A DNA stretch of 32,378 bases from Actinobacteria bacterium UBA4719. Lineage in GTDB: Bacteria; Actinomycetota; Actinomycetes; Actinomycetales; Dermatophilaceae. The notes below the pieces were generated by a model that saw only the letters and a program-made list of their open reading frames with translations, had not been told where the DNA came from and ran no database searches. Made by a program: the position numbers and the translations under genes. Below, in pieces: positions 25,995 to 32,378 of the stretch (position 1 is its first letter; each line of letters begins with the position of its first letter). The DNA is taken from the NCBI GenBank assembly GCA_002404345.1, contig DHJN01000078.1, forward strand, positions 1,173 to 33,550, read 5' to 3'.

Positions 25995-27104
25995 GTGACG
26001 ACACCTGGGCAACGGTTCGCCCGTGAGCGCTTCTCGAGGGCGTACCGCCTTTCGGGGCGACTGAGCGGGATCGTGCGGGGTTTCCCGGGCTTCGCGTCGC
26101 TGGTCCTCATCCTGGCGGCCTTTGTGCTGACGGCTTTGATCCTGCTCTGGCCCTCTGTCATGCCCTGGACGTCCTTTGTGCCCTTGGTCGTCCTGGCCGG
26201 GCTGTTCCTGCCGCCGAGATGGCTCGCCCTGGTCCTGCTGGTCACCGGTGTTCTGCTCGCGTATGCCGGGTGGTTCCTGCAGGGGAACAAGCAGGTCTTT
26301 ACCGGCTCCCTGATCGTGACTGTCTTCGTGGCGGCCATGATCACGTGGTTGGCCTTCTCCCGAGCCCGGCTGGGCATCCAGGGAACGCTGGCGGAGTCGA
26401 TGCTGGTCGACCTGCGTGATCGGATTCGCGCACACGGTAATCTGCCGAAACTGCCCGAGCCGTGGCATGCGGAGGTCGCGGTGGAGTCGGCCTACGGTGA
26501 GCCCTTCTCCGGTGACTTTGCGGTGGCCAACCTGTCAAACGCCGGTGGCCGGCTCGAGGTCGCCCTGGTGGATGTCTCGGGCCAGGGCCTCGATGCCGGG
26601 ACGCGGGCGATGCTCCTGTCAGGGGCCTTTGGCAGCCTGCTGGGTGCGATGGACCCGGCTGGCTTCCTGGGTGCTGCAAACGCGTACCTTCTTCGCCAGA
26701 ACTGGAACGAGGGTTTTGCCACCGCGATCCACGTGGCGCTCGAGCTCGACACCGGCCGGTTCTCCCTGGGCGGGGCCGGGCACCCGCCGGCGGTGAAGTT
26801 CTGGGCCGGCTCTGGTCTGTGGCAGGTCCTGGACGCGGAGAACGGTCCACTGCTAGGCGTCATGCAGGGCGGAGAGTTCCCCCGTGCGCACGGTCAGCTG
26901 CTGCGTGGCGATGCCTTGCTGCTCTACACCGACGGTGTCATCGAGACCCGCACCCGCGACCTGACGATCGGTATCGACCGGATGCTCGGCGTTGCGGAAC
27001 GCCTTGTGTCACAAGGCTTCACCGGTGGGGCGTCACGGATCTGCGCGGCAGCACTGGCCGGCGAGACCGACGATCGAGCCGTCGTGCTGATATGGCGCAG
27101 CTGA
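25995..27104 (+). CDS. Membrane-anchored PP2C/SpoIIE-type phosphatase, motif-degenerate
   Basis: About 369 residues. Three or four membrane segments fill residues 35-125 (FASLVLILAAFVLTALILLW, FVPLVVLAGLFLPPRWLALV, FTGSLIVTVFVAAMITWLAF). A cytoplasmic SpoIIE domain follows: GEPFSGDFAVANL, ALVDVSGQGLDAGTRAMLLS, GDALLLYTDGVIETR, DDRAVVLIWR. In active SpoIIE/RsbU proteins the first motif is GGDxxD and the second DxSGHG. Here the second Asp of motif 1 is missing and His is Gln, so activity may be altered or the metal set reduced. It probably acts in a partner-switching or stress pathway; no anti-sigma or antagonist gene is adjacent. The mRNA may be leaderless (TACAGT seven bases before GTG). Upstream starts would run through the operator and are less likely. 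Confidence 0.82.
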   Translation: MTTPGQRFARERFSRAYRLSGRLSGIVRGFPGFASLVLILAAFVLTALILLWPSVMPWTSFVPLVVLAGLFLPPRWLALVLLVTGVLLAYAGWFLQGNKQVFTGSLIVTVFVAAMITWLAFSRARLGIQGTLAESMLVDLRDRIRAHGNLPKLPEPWHAEVAVESAYGEPFSGDFAVANLSNAGGRLEVALVDVSGQGLDAGTRAMLLSGAFGSLLGAMDPAGFLGAANAYLLRQNWNEGFATAIHVALELDTGRFSLGGAGHPPAVKFWAGSGLWQVLDAENGPLLGVMQGGEFPRAHGQLLRGDALLLYTDGVIETRTRDLTIGIDRMLGVAERLVSQGFTGGASRICAAALAGETDDRAVVLIWRS

Positions 27105-27129
27105 GAACCGATCTGGCCCAGCTGAGAAC

Positions 27130-27633
27130 TCAGGCAGGGTCGGGCAGGTTGACCTGGCGCAGGCTGATGTCAGCGCACTCCTGGCAGATCTCCTCGGGCA
27201 CGATCCCGAGCTTCATCAAGACCCCGAACACCTTGCACCCCACACAGAGACCGAGGATCGCCTCGAGTGCGGGAAAGACGATCATGACCACTCCGATGGT
27301 CACCACGACCGGGCCCGCGATACCCAGGACCCACAGAACCGCGGCAACGGCGGTCAACGCGGCGCCGATACCTGCGGCGAAACGCTTGGGCGGTCCTGCG
27401 GTTGGTCGTTTGCGCGCGTTGACTCGCGGACGGACGAAGCGCTGGATGCCTTGCGCCACGGGGCTGGTCTTGGGGCCGAGCGTCGTCCGCAGGGTGAAGT
27501 CGACAGCGAGCACTGCGTAGATCCACCACAGGTGCAGGGCGAGGGCCGCCATGGCCAGGACCAGCACGACGGTGGCGATCAGCCGAACGGTCACGTCGTC
27601 GACGACACGCGGGAAACGCGGCTCTGTGGTCAT
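27130..27633 (-). CDS. DUF4395 family membrane protein
   Basis: 167 residues from ATG 27633. The family start FPRVVDDVTVRLIATVVLVL is present, then a second hydrophobic stretch (ALALHLWWIYAVLAVDFTLR), the GPKTSPVAQGIQRFVRP loop, a third and fourth span (VAAVLWVLGIAGPVVVTIGV, MIVFPALEAILGLCVGCKVF) and a soluble tail. CVGC at the end of the last span and a CQEC pair in the tail (EEICQECADI) suggest thiol chemistry or metal binding. DUF4395 proteins are often near thioredoxin-like or sulphur-transfer genes; function is not established. A longer start at 27675 has less support. It is divergent from the nitronate monooxygenase. Confidence 0.85.
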   Translation of the reverse strand: MTTEPRFPRVVDDVTVRLIATVVLVLAMAALALHLWWIYAVLAVDFTLRTTLGPKTSPVAQGIQRFVRPRVNARKRPTAGPPKRFAAGIGAALTAVAAVLWVLGIAGPVVVTIGVVMIVFPALEAILGLCVGCKVFGVLMKLGIVPEEICQECADISLRQVNLPDPA

Positions 27634-27679
27634 GGAGGGTTCAACAACACGGGGTCCCAGTGATAGTCCGTGCATGCCT

Positions 27680-27717
27680 ACTGTCTCGGCATGTGAACGA
27701 CTGTCTCGGCATGTGAA
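27680..27717. repeat. Two 18-bp direct repeats upstream of the DUF4395 gene
   Basis: ACTGTCTCGGCATGTGAA at 27680-27697 is repeated exactly at 27700-27717, a 20-bp period or about two helical turns. The pair lies 47 bases upstream of the DUF4395 start, where a regulator or sigma factor would bind. Confidence 0.75.
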
Positions 27718-27814
27718 TATCTTGGCAGCACAAGGCCGCAGCCACCGGATGGTGGCCCGACCCCGAGGATCGGGACGTTGGTCCCGATCGACGAGGTCCT
27801 CGGAGATGCTAACC

Positions 27815-27845
27815 TACGGTTACGTAAGTTACGTTTCCGTAAGTT
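27815..27845. promoter_or_regulatory. TACG/CGTA operator array before the nitronate monooxygenase gene
   Basis: Two 15-bp-spaced repeats, TACGGTTACGTAAGTT and TACGTTTCCGTAAGTT, each hold TACG-N4-CGTA. The middle also forms CGTAA-G-TTACG, so overlapping palindromes alternate. The array lies between a TGCTAACCT extended -10 (about 27807-27815) and the GGAGG ribosome binding site (27846-27850), the usual place for a TetR-type repressor. No regulator gene is adjacent. Confidence 0.7.
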
Positions 27846-27858
27846 GGAGGTTCTGCCC

Positions 27859-29319
27859 ATGCCGGTGTCGACCAGTATTCGCCCCACCCCCGTGTTTTCG
27901 GCCACTGACGGTCGCTGGCCAGTGGTCATCCAGGGCGGGATGGGTGTTGCCGTGTCCTCGTGGCAGCTGGCGCGGGCGGTGTCGCTTGTCGGGCAGCTTG
28001 GGGTGGTGTCGGGGACCGCGTTGGACGTGGTGATCGCCCGGCGGCTTCAGGATGGCGACGTGGATGGCGACGTTCGGCGTGCCCTTGAGGCGTTTCCGGT
28101 GCCGGCGATCGCGCACCGGGTGCTGACCAAGTACTTCCGTGAGGGTGGCCGGGCGCCCGGCAAGCCGTATGTCCCGGTCCCCAAGCTGAGCATGAGCGCG
28201 GGCGCAGCTGCCCTGGAGCTGTCGGTCGTGGCCAACTTCGCCGAGGTGTGGCTGGCCAAGGAGGGTCACGACGGCGTGGTCGGGATCAACTTCCTGGAGA
28301 AGGTCCAGATGGCCACGCCGAGTGCGGCATACGGGGCGATGCTCGCCGGTGTGGACTACGTGCTGATGGGGGCCGGCATCCCCGCGGAGATCCCCCAGCT
28401 CCTGAACAAGCTGGCCGTGCATGAGCCGTGCTCGCTGGACCTGCATGTGGACGGGGCCACCATCGAGTACACCGTCGGGTTGGACCCCGAAGCCCTCACC
28501 GGAGGCGGGCTGGCCCCGCTGCGGCGACCCCTGTTCCTGGCGATCGTGTCTGCGCACGTGCTGGCCGCGTACCTGGCCCGCGAGGACGCGACCCGGCCGG
28601 ACGGGTTCATCGTCGAGGGCCCGCGGGCGGGTGGGCACAACGCCCCCGCGCGTGGGCGACCGGTCCTGGATGAGGACGGGCAGCCGGTCTTCGGCCCCCG
28701 TGATGACGCGGACCTGGTCAAGGTCGCCGCGGTCGGGCTGCCGTTCTGGCTGGCCGGCGGCTACTCCACCGCCGCGCAGGTCGCCCAGGCACGGTCGGCC
28801 GGTGCCGCAGGGGTGCAGGTGGGCACGTTGTTCGCAATGTGTGCCGAGTCAGGGCTCGACACCCCCCTGCGCGAGGGGCTGCTCACCGAGCTGGCCGCCG
28901 GGCAGCTCAAGGTCCGCACCGACCCGCTGGCCTCACCGACGGGGTTCCCGTTCAAGGTCGCCTCGGTGCCGGGGACCGTCTCCGAGGCGGACACGTATGA
29001 CGCCCGGCCGCGACTGTGCGACCTGAGCTACCTTCGCGTCCCATACGAGAAGGAGCCCGGCACCCTGGGTTACCGCTGCGCTGCCGAGCCCGTCCACACC
29101 TACGTCCGCAAGGGCGGAAAACTGGAAGACACCATCGGACGCAAGTGCATCTGCAACGGCCTCACGGCCGGCGTCGGGCTTGGGCAGACTCGCCGCGACG
29201 GCTACAGCGAGGCGCCGATCGTCACGCTGGGCGCGGACCTGGACGGCGTGGCCAAGATGCTGTCGGACATGCCCGCAGGCTGGACCGCTGCCCAGGCCGT
29301 TGACCGGCTCATGGGGTAG
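27859..29319 (+). CDS. Nitronate monooxygenase / 2-nitropropane dioxygenase family
   Basis: 486 residues of FMN-dependent TIM-barrel fold. PVVIQGGMGVAVSSWQLARA is the family's N-terminal FMN region, followed by GVDYVLMGAGIPAEIPQLLN. VEGPRAGGHNAP holds the conserved His, and LPFWLAGGYSTAAQVAQARS and AGAAGVQVGTLFAMC form the phosphate-binding end. The C-terminal 130 residues add cysteines (RKCICNG) and are longer than in the roughly 330-residue enzymes, so this belongs to the long subgroup. The usual reaction is oxidation of alkyl nitronates such as propionate 3-nitronate; some members are enoyl reductases, so substrate is open. ATG 27859 has GGAGG eight bases upstream. Repression through the TACG/CGTA array is likely. 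Confidence 0.88.
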   Translation: MPVSTSIRPTPVFSATDGRWPVVIQGGMGVAVSSWQLARAVSLVGQLGVVSGTALDVVIARRLQDGDVDGDVRRALEAFPVPAIAHRVLTKYFREGGRAPGKPYVPVPKLSMSAGAAALELSVVANFAEVWLAKEGHDGVVGINFLEKVQMATPSAAYGAMLAGVDYVLMGAGIPAEIPQLLNKLAVHEPCSLDLHVDGATIEYTVGLDPEALTGGGLAPLRRPLFLAIVSAHVLAAYLAREDATRPDGFIVEGPRAGGHNAPARGRPVLDEDGQPVFGPRDDADLVKVAAVGLPFWLAGGYSTAAQVAQARSAGAAGVQVGTLFAMCAESGLDTPLREGLLTELAAGQLKVRTDPLASPTGFPFKVASVPGTVSEADTYDARPRLCDLSYLRVPYEKEPGTLGYRCAAEPVHTYVRKGGKLEDTIGRKCICNGLTAGVGLGQTRRDGYSEAPIVTLGADLDGVAKMLSDMPAGWTAAQAVDRLMG

Positions 29320-29356
29320 CCGGTCCACTGCCCAGGGGTACGTCAGCAGGTCGCCC

Positions 29357-29416
29357 CGATGACGATCGCCTCGATGATGATCGCCCGATGCAAAGGGCCC
29401 CGATGCAAAGGGCCTC
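29357..29416. repeat. Two pairs of 15-bp tandem repeats before tRNA-Gly
   Basis: CGATGACGATCGCCT/CGATGATGATCGCCC (29357, 29372) are followed in phase by GATGCAAAGGGCCCC/GATGCAAAGGGCCTC (29387, 29402). The second pair differs at one base. All lie between the nitronate monooxygenase stop and the hairpin after tRNA-Gly. Confidence 0.7.
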
Positions 29417-29442
29417 TCCCTGTGTTTGTGCAGGTGAGAGGC
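29412..29442 (-). terminator. Hairpin downstream of tRNA-Gly
   Basis: Arms GCCTCTCCCTG and CAGGTGAGAGGC pair with one bulge over a short loop, directly after the 3' end of tRNA-Gly on the minus strand. The T-tract is weak on that side and better on the plus strand (CTCTTTGGCTT), so it may also end the nitronate monooxygenase transcript. Confidence 0.6.
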
Positions 29443-29454
29443 TCTTTGGCTTCA

Positions 29455-29528
29455 TGGAGCGGGCGACGAGAATCGAACTCGCGTGGTCAGTTTGGAAAAC
29501 TGGGGCTCTACCATTGAGCTACGCCCGC
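29455..29528 (-). tRNA. tRNA-Gly (anticodon TCC)
   Basis: Acceptor stem GCGGGCG/CGCCCGC and D arm AGCTCAATGGTAGAGC. The anticodon loop carries TCC, the T arm contains AGTTCGATTCT, the discriminator is U73 as usual for glycine, and CCA is encoded (29455-29457). Confidence 0.97.
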
Positions 29529-29645
29529 GTGCTGCGCCCGCTGTCACGGACGGTGCTGCGAGGCGTTAGCCTAATGCCCGCTGTCCTTCGTTTCGAAATC
29601 CAGCCCTCGACGTAGCGGGCATGACGAGTACAACGCAGGGATCGG

Positions 29646-29719
29646 CGGGCTGTGGCGCAGCTTGGTAGCGCGCTTCGTTTGGGACGAAGATGTCGCAGGT
29701 TCAAATCCTGTCAGCCCGA
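29646..29719 (+). tRNA. tRNA-Pro (anticodon TGG)
   Basis: Acceptor stem CGGGCTG/CAGCCCG and D arm GGCGCAGCTTGGTAGCGC. The anticodon stem-loop is CTTCGTTTGGGACGAAG with TGG, and the T arm contains AGGTTCAAATCCT. CCA is not encoded. A TACAAC -10-like hexamer lies near 29627. Confidence 0.97.
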
Positions 29720-29748
29720 CAAGCCATCGGTAGGGTCCGGCAGTTGCC

Positions 29749-29800
29749 GGGCCCTCCGGCTGCTGCTGGGCCCTCCGGCTGTTGGCGGGCCCTCCGGCTG
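29749..29800. repeat. 19-bp tandem repeat between tRNA-Pro and tig
   Basis: GGGCCCTCCGGCTG starts at 29749, 29768 and 29787, exactly 19 bp apart, with near-identical linkers (TTGCC-like). A decayed fourth copy (GGGTCCGGCAGTTGCC) precedes them. The 257-base tRNA-tig gap otherwise holds a small hairpin (29893-29910) and the AT-richer repeat at 29920-29957. Confidence 0.85.
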
Positions 29801-29919
29801 TTGCCGGGGCCGGTCCGCTCGGTGGTTGGCAGGCTCGCCAGAGCGTCGTCCGTTCGCCGCGCCGCCGCACAGCCCTTAGCATGGACTGATGTCTCGGCTT
29901 GGTAGCCGAGCCTTGCGAT

Positions 29920-29957
29920 GTCAAATTGCCCCCACCCGAAGTCAAATTGTCCCCCAC
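29920..29957. repeat. Direct repeat GTCAAATTG(T)CCCCCAC in the tig leader
   Basis: GTCAAATTGCCCCCAC (29920-29935) is followed by GTCAAATTGTCCCCCAC (29941-29957), 21 bp apart, just before the tig ribosome binding site. It is AT-richer than its surroundings. It may be a regulatory pair, or the worn end of an insertion sequence of the type with repeated termini. Confidence 0.55.
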
Positions 29958-29976
29958 GATCCTGGAGTGCCACGTA

Positions 29977-31395
29977 GTGAAGAGTGCCGTCGAGACCCTC
30001 AACCCGACCCGGGTCAAGCTGACCGTAGAGGTTCCGTTCGACGAGCTCAAACCGAGCCTCGACGCGGCCTACAAGACGATCGGCTCGCAGATCAACGTCC
30101 CCGGTTTCCGAGCCGGCAAGGTCCCGGCCCGCATCATCGACCAGCGCGTCGGTCGCGGTGCCGTGCTGCAGGAGGCCGTCAACGACGCCCTTCCCCGCTT
30201 CTACGGCCAGGCCGTCGAAGCGAACAAGATCCGCCCCCTCGGCCAGCCTGACGTCGACGTGACGGAGGTTCCGGCCGAGCCGGGCCAGGACCTCAAGTTC
30301 ACCATCGAGGTCGACGTTCGTCCCGAGCTGGTCCTGCCCGACTACGACGGCATCCAGGTCGAGGTCGACGTCGTGGACGGGGCCGCTGCTGCTGCCGACG
30401 TCGAGACGCGGATGACCGCCCTGCGACAGCGCTTCGGCACTCTGGCCGGTGTCGAGCGAGTCGCTGTCACGGGTGACTTCGTGTCCATCGACCTGGTCGC
30501 CTCGATCGGTGACGAGGAGATCGACTCGGCGAAGGGGATCTCCTACGAGGTCGGCACCGGCAACATGCTCGAGGGTCTGGACGACGCACTCGTCGGAATG
30601 GCCACCGAAGAGACCAAGACCTTCACCGCCCCGCTGTCCGGTGGCGAGCGCGAGGGCCAGGACGCTGAGGTCACCGTGACAGTTCAGTCGGTCAAGGAAC
30701 GAGTCCTGCCCGAGCTCGACGACGAGTTCGCCCAGCTCGCCTCGGAGTTCGACACCCTCGAGGAGCTCCAGGCCGACGTCCAGGCGCAGGCCGAGCGCGC
30801 CAAGAAGATGGAGCAGGGCGTTCAGGCCCGCGACAAGGTCCTTGAGCACCTGCTGGACAACACCGAGATTCCCGTCCCCGACGCGCTTGTCGAGGATGAG
30901 GTCAAGGCGCACCTCGAGGGTGAGAGCCGCCTCGAGGATGACGAGCACCGCGCCGAGGTCACCGAGAACACCCGTCGGGCGATGCGTTCCCAGTTCCTCC
31001 TCGACGCGATCGCCGAGAAGGAGCAGGTCAGTGTTGGCCAGCCGGAGCTGATCGAGTACCTCGTGATGTCGGCCCAGCAGTACGGCATGGACCCCAACGA
31101 CTTCGCCAAGGCGGTCGACGAGGGTGGCCAGATCCCCGCGATGGTGGCTGAGGTCGCCCGTCGCAAGGCGCTCGCGGCCGTCCTGGAGAAGGTCAAGATC
31201 GTCGACACGGCCGGCAGCGAGATCAACCTGAACGAGCTCAACCTGGGCACGGACGCGCTCGGCTACGACGACCAGCATGAGGGTGCCGACCACGACCATC
31301 ATGAGGGTCACGACCACGACCATCATGAGGGTCACGACCACGACCAGCATGAGGGTCACGACCACGACCAGCATGAGGGTCACGACCACGCCTGA
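29977..31395 (+). CDS. tig: Trigger factor, ribosome-associated chaperone and peptidyl-prolyl isomerase
   Basis: 472 residues. The N-terminal ribosome-docking domain has the signature VPGFRAGKVP (41-50). The FKBP-type isomerase domain spans about 155-240 (GDFVSIDLVASIGDE, GTGNMLEGLDDALVGMATEE). The helical chaperone body follows to about 430. It binds nascent chains at the exit tunnel. The last 42 residues are a histidine- and acid-rich tail of (HDHHEGHD)-like repeats, not part of the core family, which could bind metal ions. GTG 29977 has GGAG about ten bases upstream. A perfect palindrome lies after the stop, and clpP1-clpP2 follow, the usual actinobacterial order. Confidence 0.96.
   Translation: MKSAVETLNPTRVKLTVEVPFDELKPSLDAAYKTIGSQINVPGFRAGKVPARIIDQRVGRGAVLQEAVNDALPRFYGQAVEANKIRPLGQPDVDVTEVPAEPGQDLKFTIEVDVRPELVLPDYDGIQVEVDVVDGAAAAADVETRMTALRQRFGTLAGVERVAVTGDFVSIDLVASIGDEEIDSAKGISYEVGTGNMLEGLDDALVGMATEETKTFTAPLSGGEREGQDAEVTVTVQSVKERVLPELDDEFAQLASEFDTLEELQADVQAQAERAKKMEQGVQARDKVLEHLLDNTEIPVPDALVEDEVKAHLEGESRLEDDEHRAEVTENTRRAMRSQFLLDAIAEKEQVSVGQPELIEYLVMSAQQYGMDPNDFAKAVDEGGQIPAMVAEVARRKALAAVLEKVKIVDTAGSEINLNELNLGTDALGYDDQHEGADHDHHEGHDHDHHEGHDHDQHEGHDHDQHEGHDHA
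31267..31386 (+). repeat. 24-bp tandem repeat (five units) encoding the histidine-rich tail of trigger factor
   Basis: Five units of 24 bp start at 31267, 31291, 31315, 31339 and 31363. Units 2 and 3 are identical, as are 4 and 5, and unit 1 has diverged. They encode HDH(H/Q)EGHD. Confidence 0.95.
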
Positions 31396-31452
31396 CCCGG
31401 TCGATCGGCTCGCCGGCAGCGCCAGCCCGGCCTCCGGTCACCACGAAGCACC

Positions 31453-31488
31453 CGTATGCCGCCCGCTCAGCTGAGCGGGCGGCATACG
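31453..31488. terminator. Perfect 36-bp palindrome after tig
   Basis: Two 18-bp arms meet with no loop (axis between 31470 and 31471), each beginning or ending in CGTATGCC/GGCATACG. As RNA it would form a very stable hairpin, 57 bases after the tig stop, and is the likely terminator although no T-tract follows. Confidence 0.7.
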
Positions 31489-31564
31489 TCATGCACCCAC
31501 CCGGCCCGGACACGATCTCGCCGGTCACCCTGGGTGTTCTCACCATGTGAGCTCAGGCGAGCTT

Positions 31565-31581
31565 GTGCGCTCACGGCGAAC
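31565..31581 (+). promoter_or_regulatory. ClgR-like activator box upstream of clpP1
   Basis: GTGCGCTCACGGCGAAC contains CGCTCACGGCG (31568-31578), which fits the known actinobacterial ClgR core CGC(Y)NANRGCG. It lies about 55 bases before a TAGGGT -10-like hexamer (31621) and 103 bases before the clpP1 start. ClgR activates clpP1P2 in streptomycetes, corynebacteria and mycobacteria. Confidence 0.6.
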
Positions 31582-31683
31582 ACCGGCAGTTCCGGGGACT
31601 TACCCGCCAGGGTCTCGCGTTAGGGTCAACGACAGGGCCGGGAGGTCCGGGATCCCGTCAGACAGATCGAGACAGATGGAGAC

Positions 31684-32307
31684 ATGGTGAGCCACAGCAG
31701 CGAGGTCATCGCAGCCGCCAACGGACAGATGGCAGGCCTGGACGACCACATCTACAACCGCTTGCTCAAGGAGCGGATCATCTTCCTTGGCTCCGAGGTG
31801 CGCGATGACAACGCCAACGCCATCTGCGCCCAGCTGCTGCTCCTGGCGGCGGAGGACCCGCAGAAGGACATCTGGCTGTACATCAACTCACCCGGTGGTT
31901 CGGTGACGGCAGGCATGGCCATCTTCGACACCATGCAGTGGGTGCCCAACGACGTGGCTACGGTCGCAATGGGGTTGGCCGCCAGCATGGGCCAGTTCCT
32001 GCTCAGCGCCGGCGCTGCCGGCAAGCGCTACGCCACGCCGCATGCCCGCGTGATGATGCACCAGCCCTCCGGCGGCATCGGCGGCACGGCCTCGGACATC
32101 AAGATCCAGGCTCAGCAGATGTTGCACATCAAGAAGCAGATGGCTGAGCTCATCGCGCAGCACACCGGCCAGCCCCTCGAGCAGATCGAGACGGACTCCG
32201 ACCGCGACCGCTGGTTCACCGCCGAGGAGGCCAGGGCCTACGGCTTCGTCGACCACGTCTACACCCATGCCGGCCAGGCCCCTGGCGGCGCGGGCACCCA
32301 CGCCTGA
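31684..32307 (+). CDS. clpP1: ATP-dependent Clp protease proteolytic subunit 1
   Basis: 207 residues. The catalytic triad is visible: Ser101 in [11 protein letters not shown], His126 in MMHQPSGG and Asp171 in [26 protein letters not shown] and [19 protein letters not shown] are standard family blocks. It assembles with ClpP2 into the barrel that degrades substrates fed by ClpX or ClpC. ATG 31684 is used, with GTG 31687 the next codon in frame. The 288-base gap before it holds the palindrome after tig and a ClgR-like box. clpP2 begins 31 bases after the stop. Confidence 0.97.
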   Translation: MVSHSSEVIAAANGQMAGLDDHIYNRLLKERIIFLGSEVRDDNANAICAQLLLLAAEDPQKDIWLYINSPGGSVTAGMAIFDTMQWVPNDVATVAMGLAASMGQFLLSAGAAGKRYATPHARVMMHQPSGGIGGTASDIKIQAQQMLHIKKQMAELIAQHTGQPLEQIETDSDRDRWFTAEEARAYGFVDHVYTHAGQAPGGAGTHA

Positions 32308-32338
32308 CCATCCGCCATACAAAGAGTTTGGAGCAACA

Positions 32339-32378
32339 GTGATCAACCAGATCAACAGCCCGTATGGCGGCCTGCAGG
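32339..32378 (+). CDS. clpP2: Start of ATP-dependent Clp protease proteolytic subunit 2 (cut by window edge)
   Basis: GTG 32339 has GGAG six bases upstream and opens INQINSPYGGLQ, which suits the N-terminal segment of actinobacterial ClpP2. Only 13 codons are visible, so the call rests mainly on the position right after clpP1. Confidence 0.75.
   Translation, partial: MINQINSPYGGLQ

Overview
The window is a GC-rich stretch of actinobacterial chromosome. Gene content points to an actinomycete of the Micrococcales, possibly Intrasporangiaceae: a mycothiol-type DsbA oxidoreductase, a GlbO-type truncated haemoglobin, oligoribonuclease between tRNA-His and tRNA-Arg, and a tig-clpP1-clpP2 locus. 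The family-level placement is inference.

Left part (1-3.9 kb). A 7Fe-type ferredoxin gene (fdxA, cut by the window edge) diverges from a three-gene remnant that looks like nitrogen-fixation accessory genes. These are a broken NifB/NifX-like cofactor-binding fragment, an intact NfuA-like Fe-S carrier, and a HesA/ThiF-like adenylyltransferase that has lost its nucleotide-binding segment and reading frame. Next come a GNAT acetyltransferase, tRNA-His, oligoribonuclease (orn) and tRNA-Arg, all on the minus strand.

Middle part (4-19.9 kb). Two overlapping dynamin/YfjP-like GTPases are followed by an SsbB-like single-strand DNA-binding protein and the ABC-F translation factor EttA. Then comes an acyl-CoA block. 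It holds a TetR regulator divergent from an acyl-CoA dehydrogenase and an SDR, and, on the opposite strand, acyl-CoA thioesterase II, an ACAD10/LvaA-like phosphotransferase and a second SDR. A 15-bp operator-like sequence is identical in front of the dehydrogenase and in front of the phosphotransferase, so one regulator probably controls both arms. A hotdog thioesterase, an unrecognised protein, an MFS exporter, GlbO and an MscS channel follow.

Right part (19.9-32.4 kb). 4-alpha-glucanotransferase (malQ) carries a one-base frameshift. After it lie aminopeptidase N, a mycothiol-dependent nitroreductase-like DsbA protein, ribose-5-phosphate isomerase B, a membrane SpoIIE-type phosphatase behind a tandem palindromic operator, a DUF4395 membrane protein, a nitronate monooxygenase behind a TACG/CGTA operator array, tRNA-Gly, tRNA-Pro, trigger factor with a histidine-rich repeat tail, clpP1 behind a ClgR-like box, and the first codons of clpP2.

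Two features recur across the window. Short tandem repeats occur both inside genes (15, 18 and 24 bp units, always a multiple of three) and between genes (15, 19, 20 and 32 bp units). The 7-mer GTATGCC is also much commoner than base composition predicts, and it ends both arms of a perfect 36-bp palindrome after tig. I see no CRISPR array, rRNA, prophage or intact insertion sequence.
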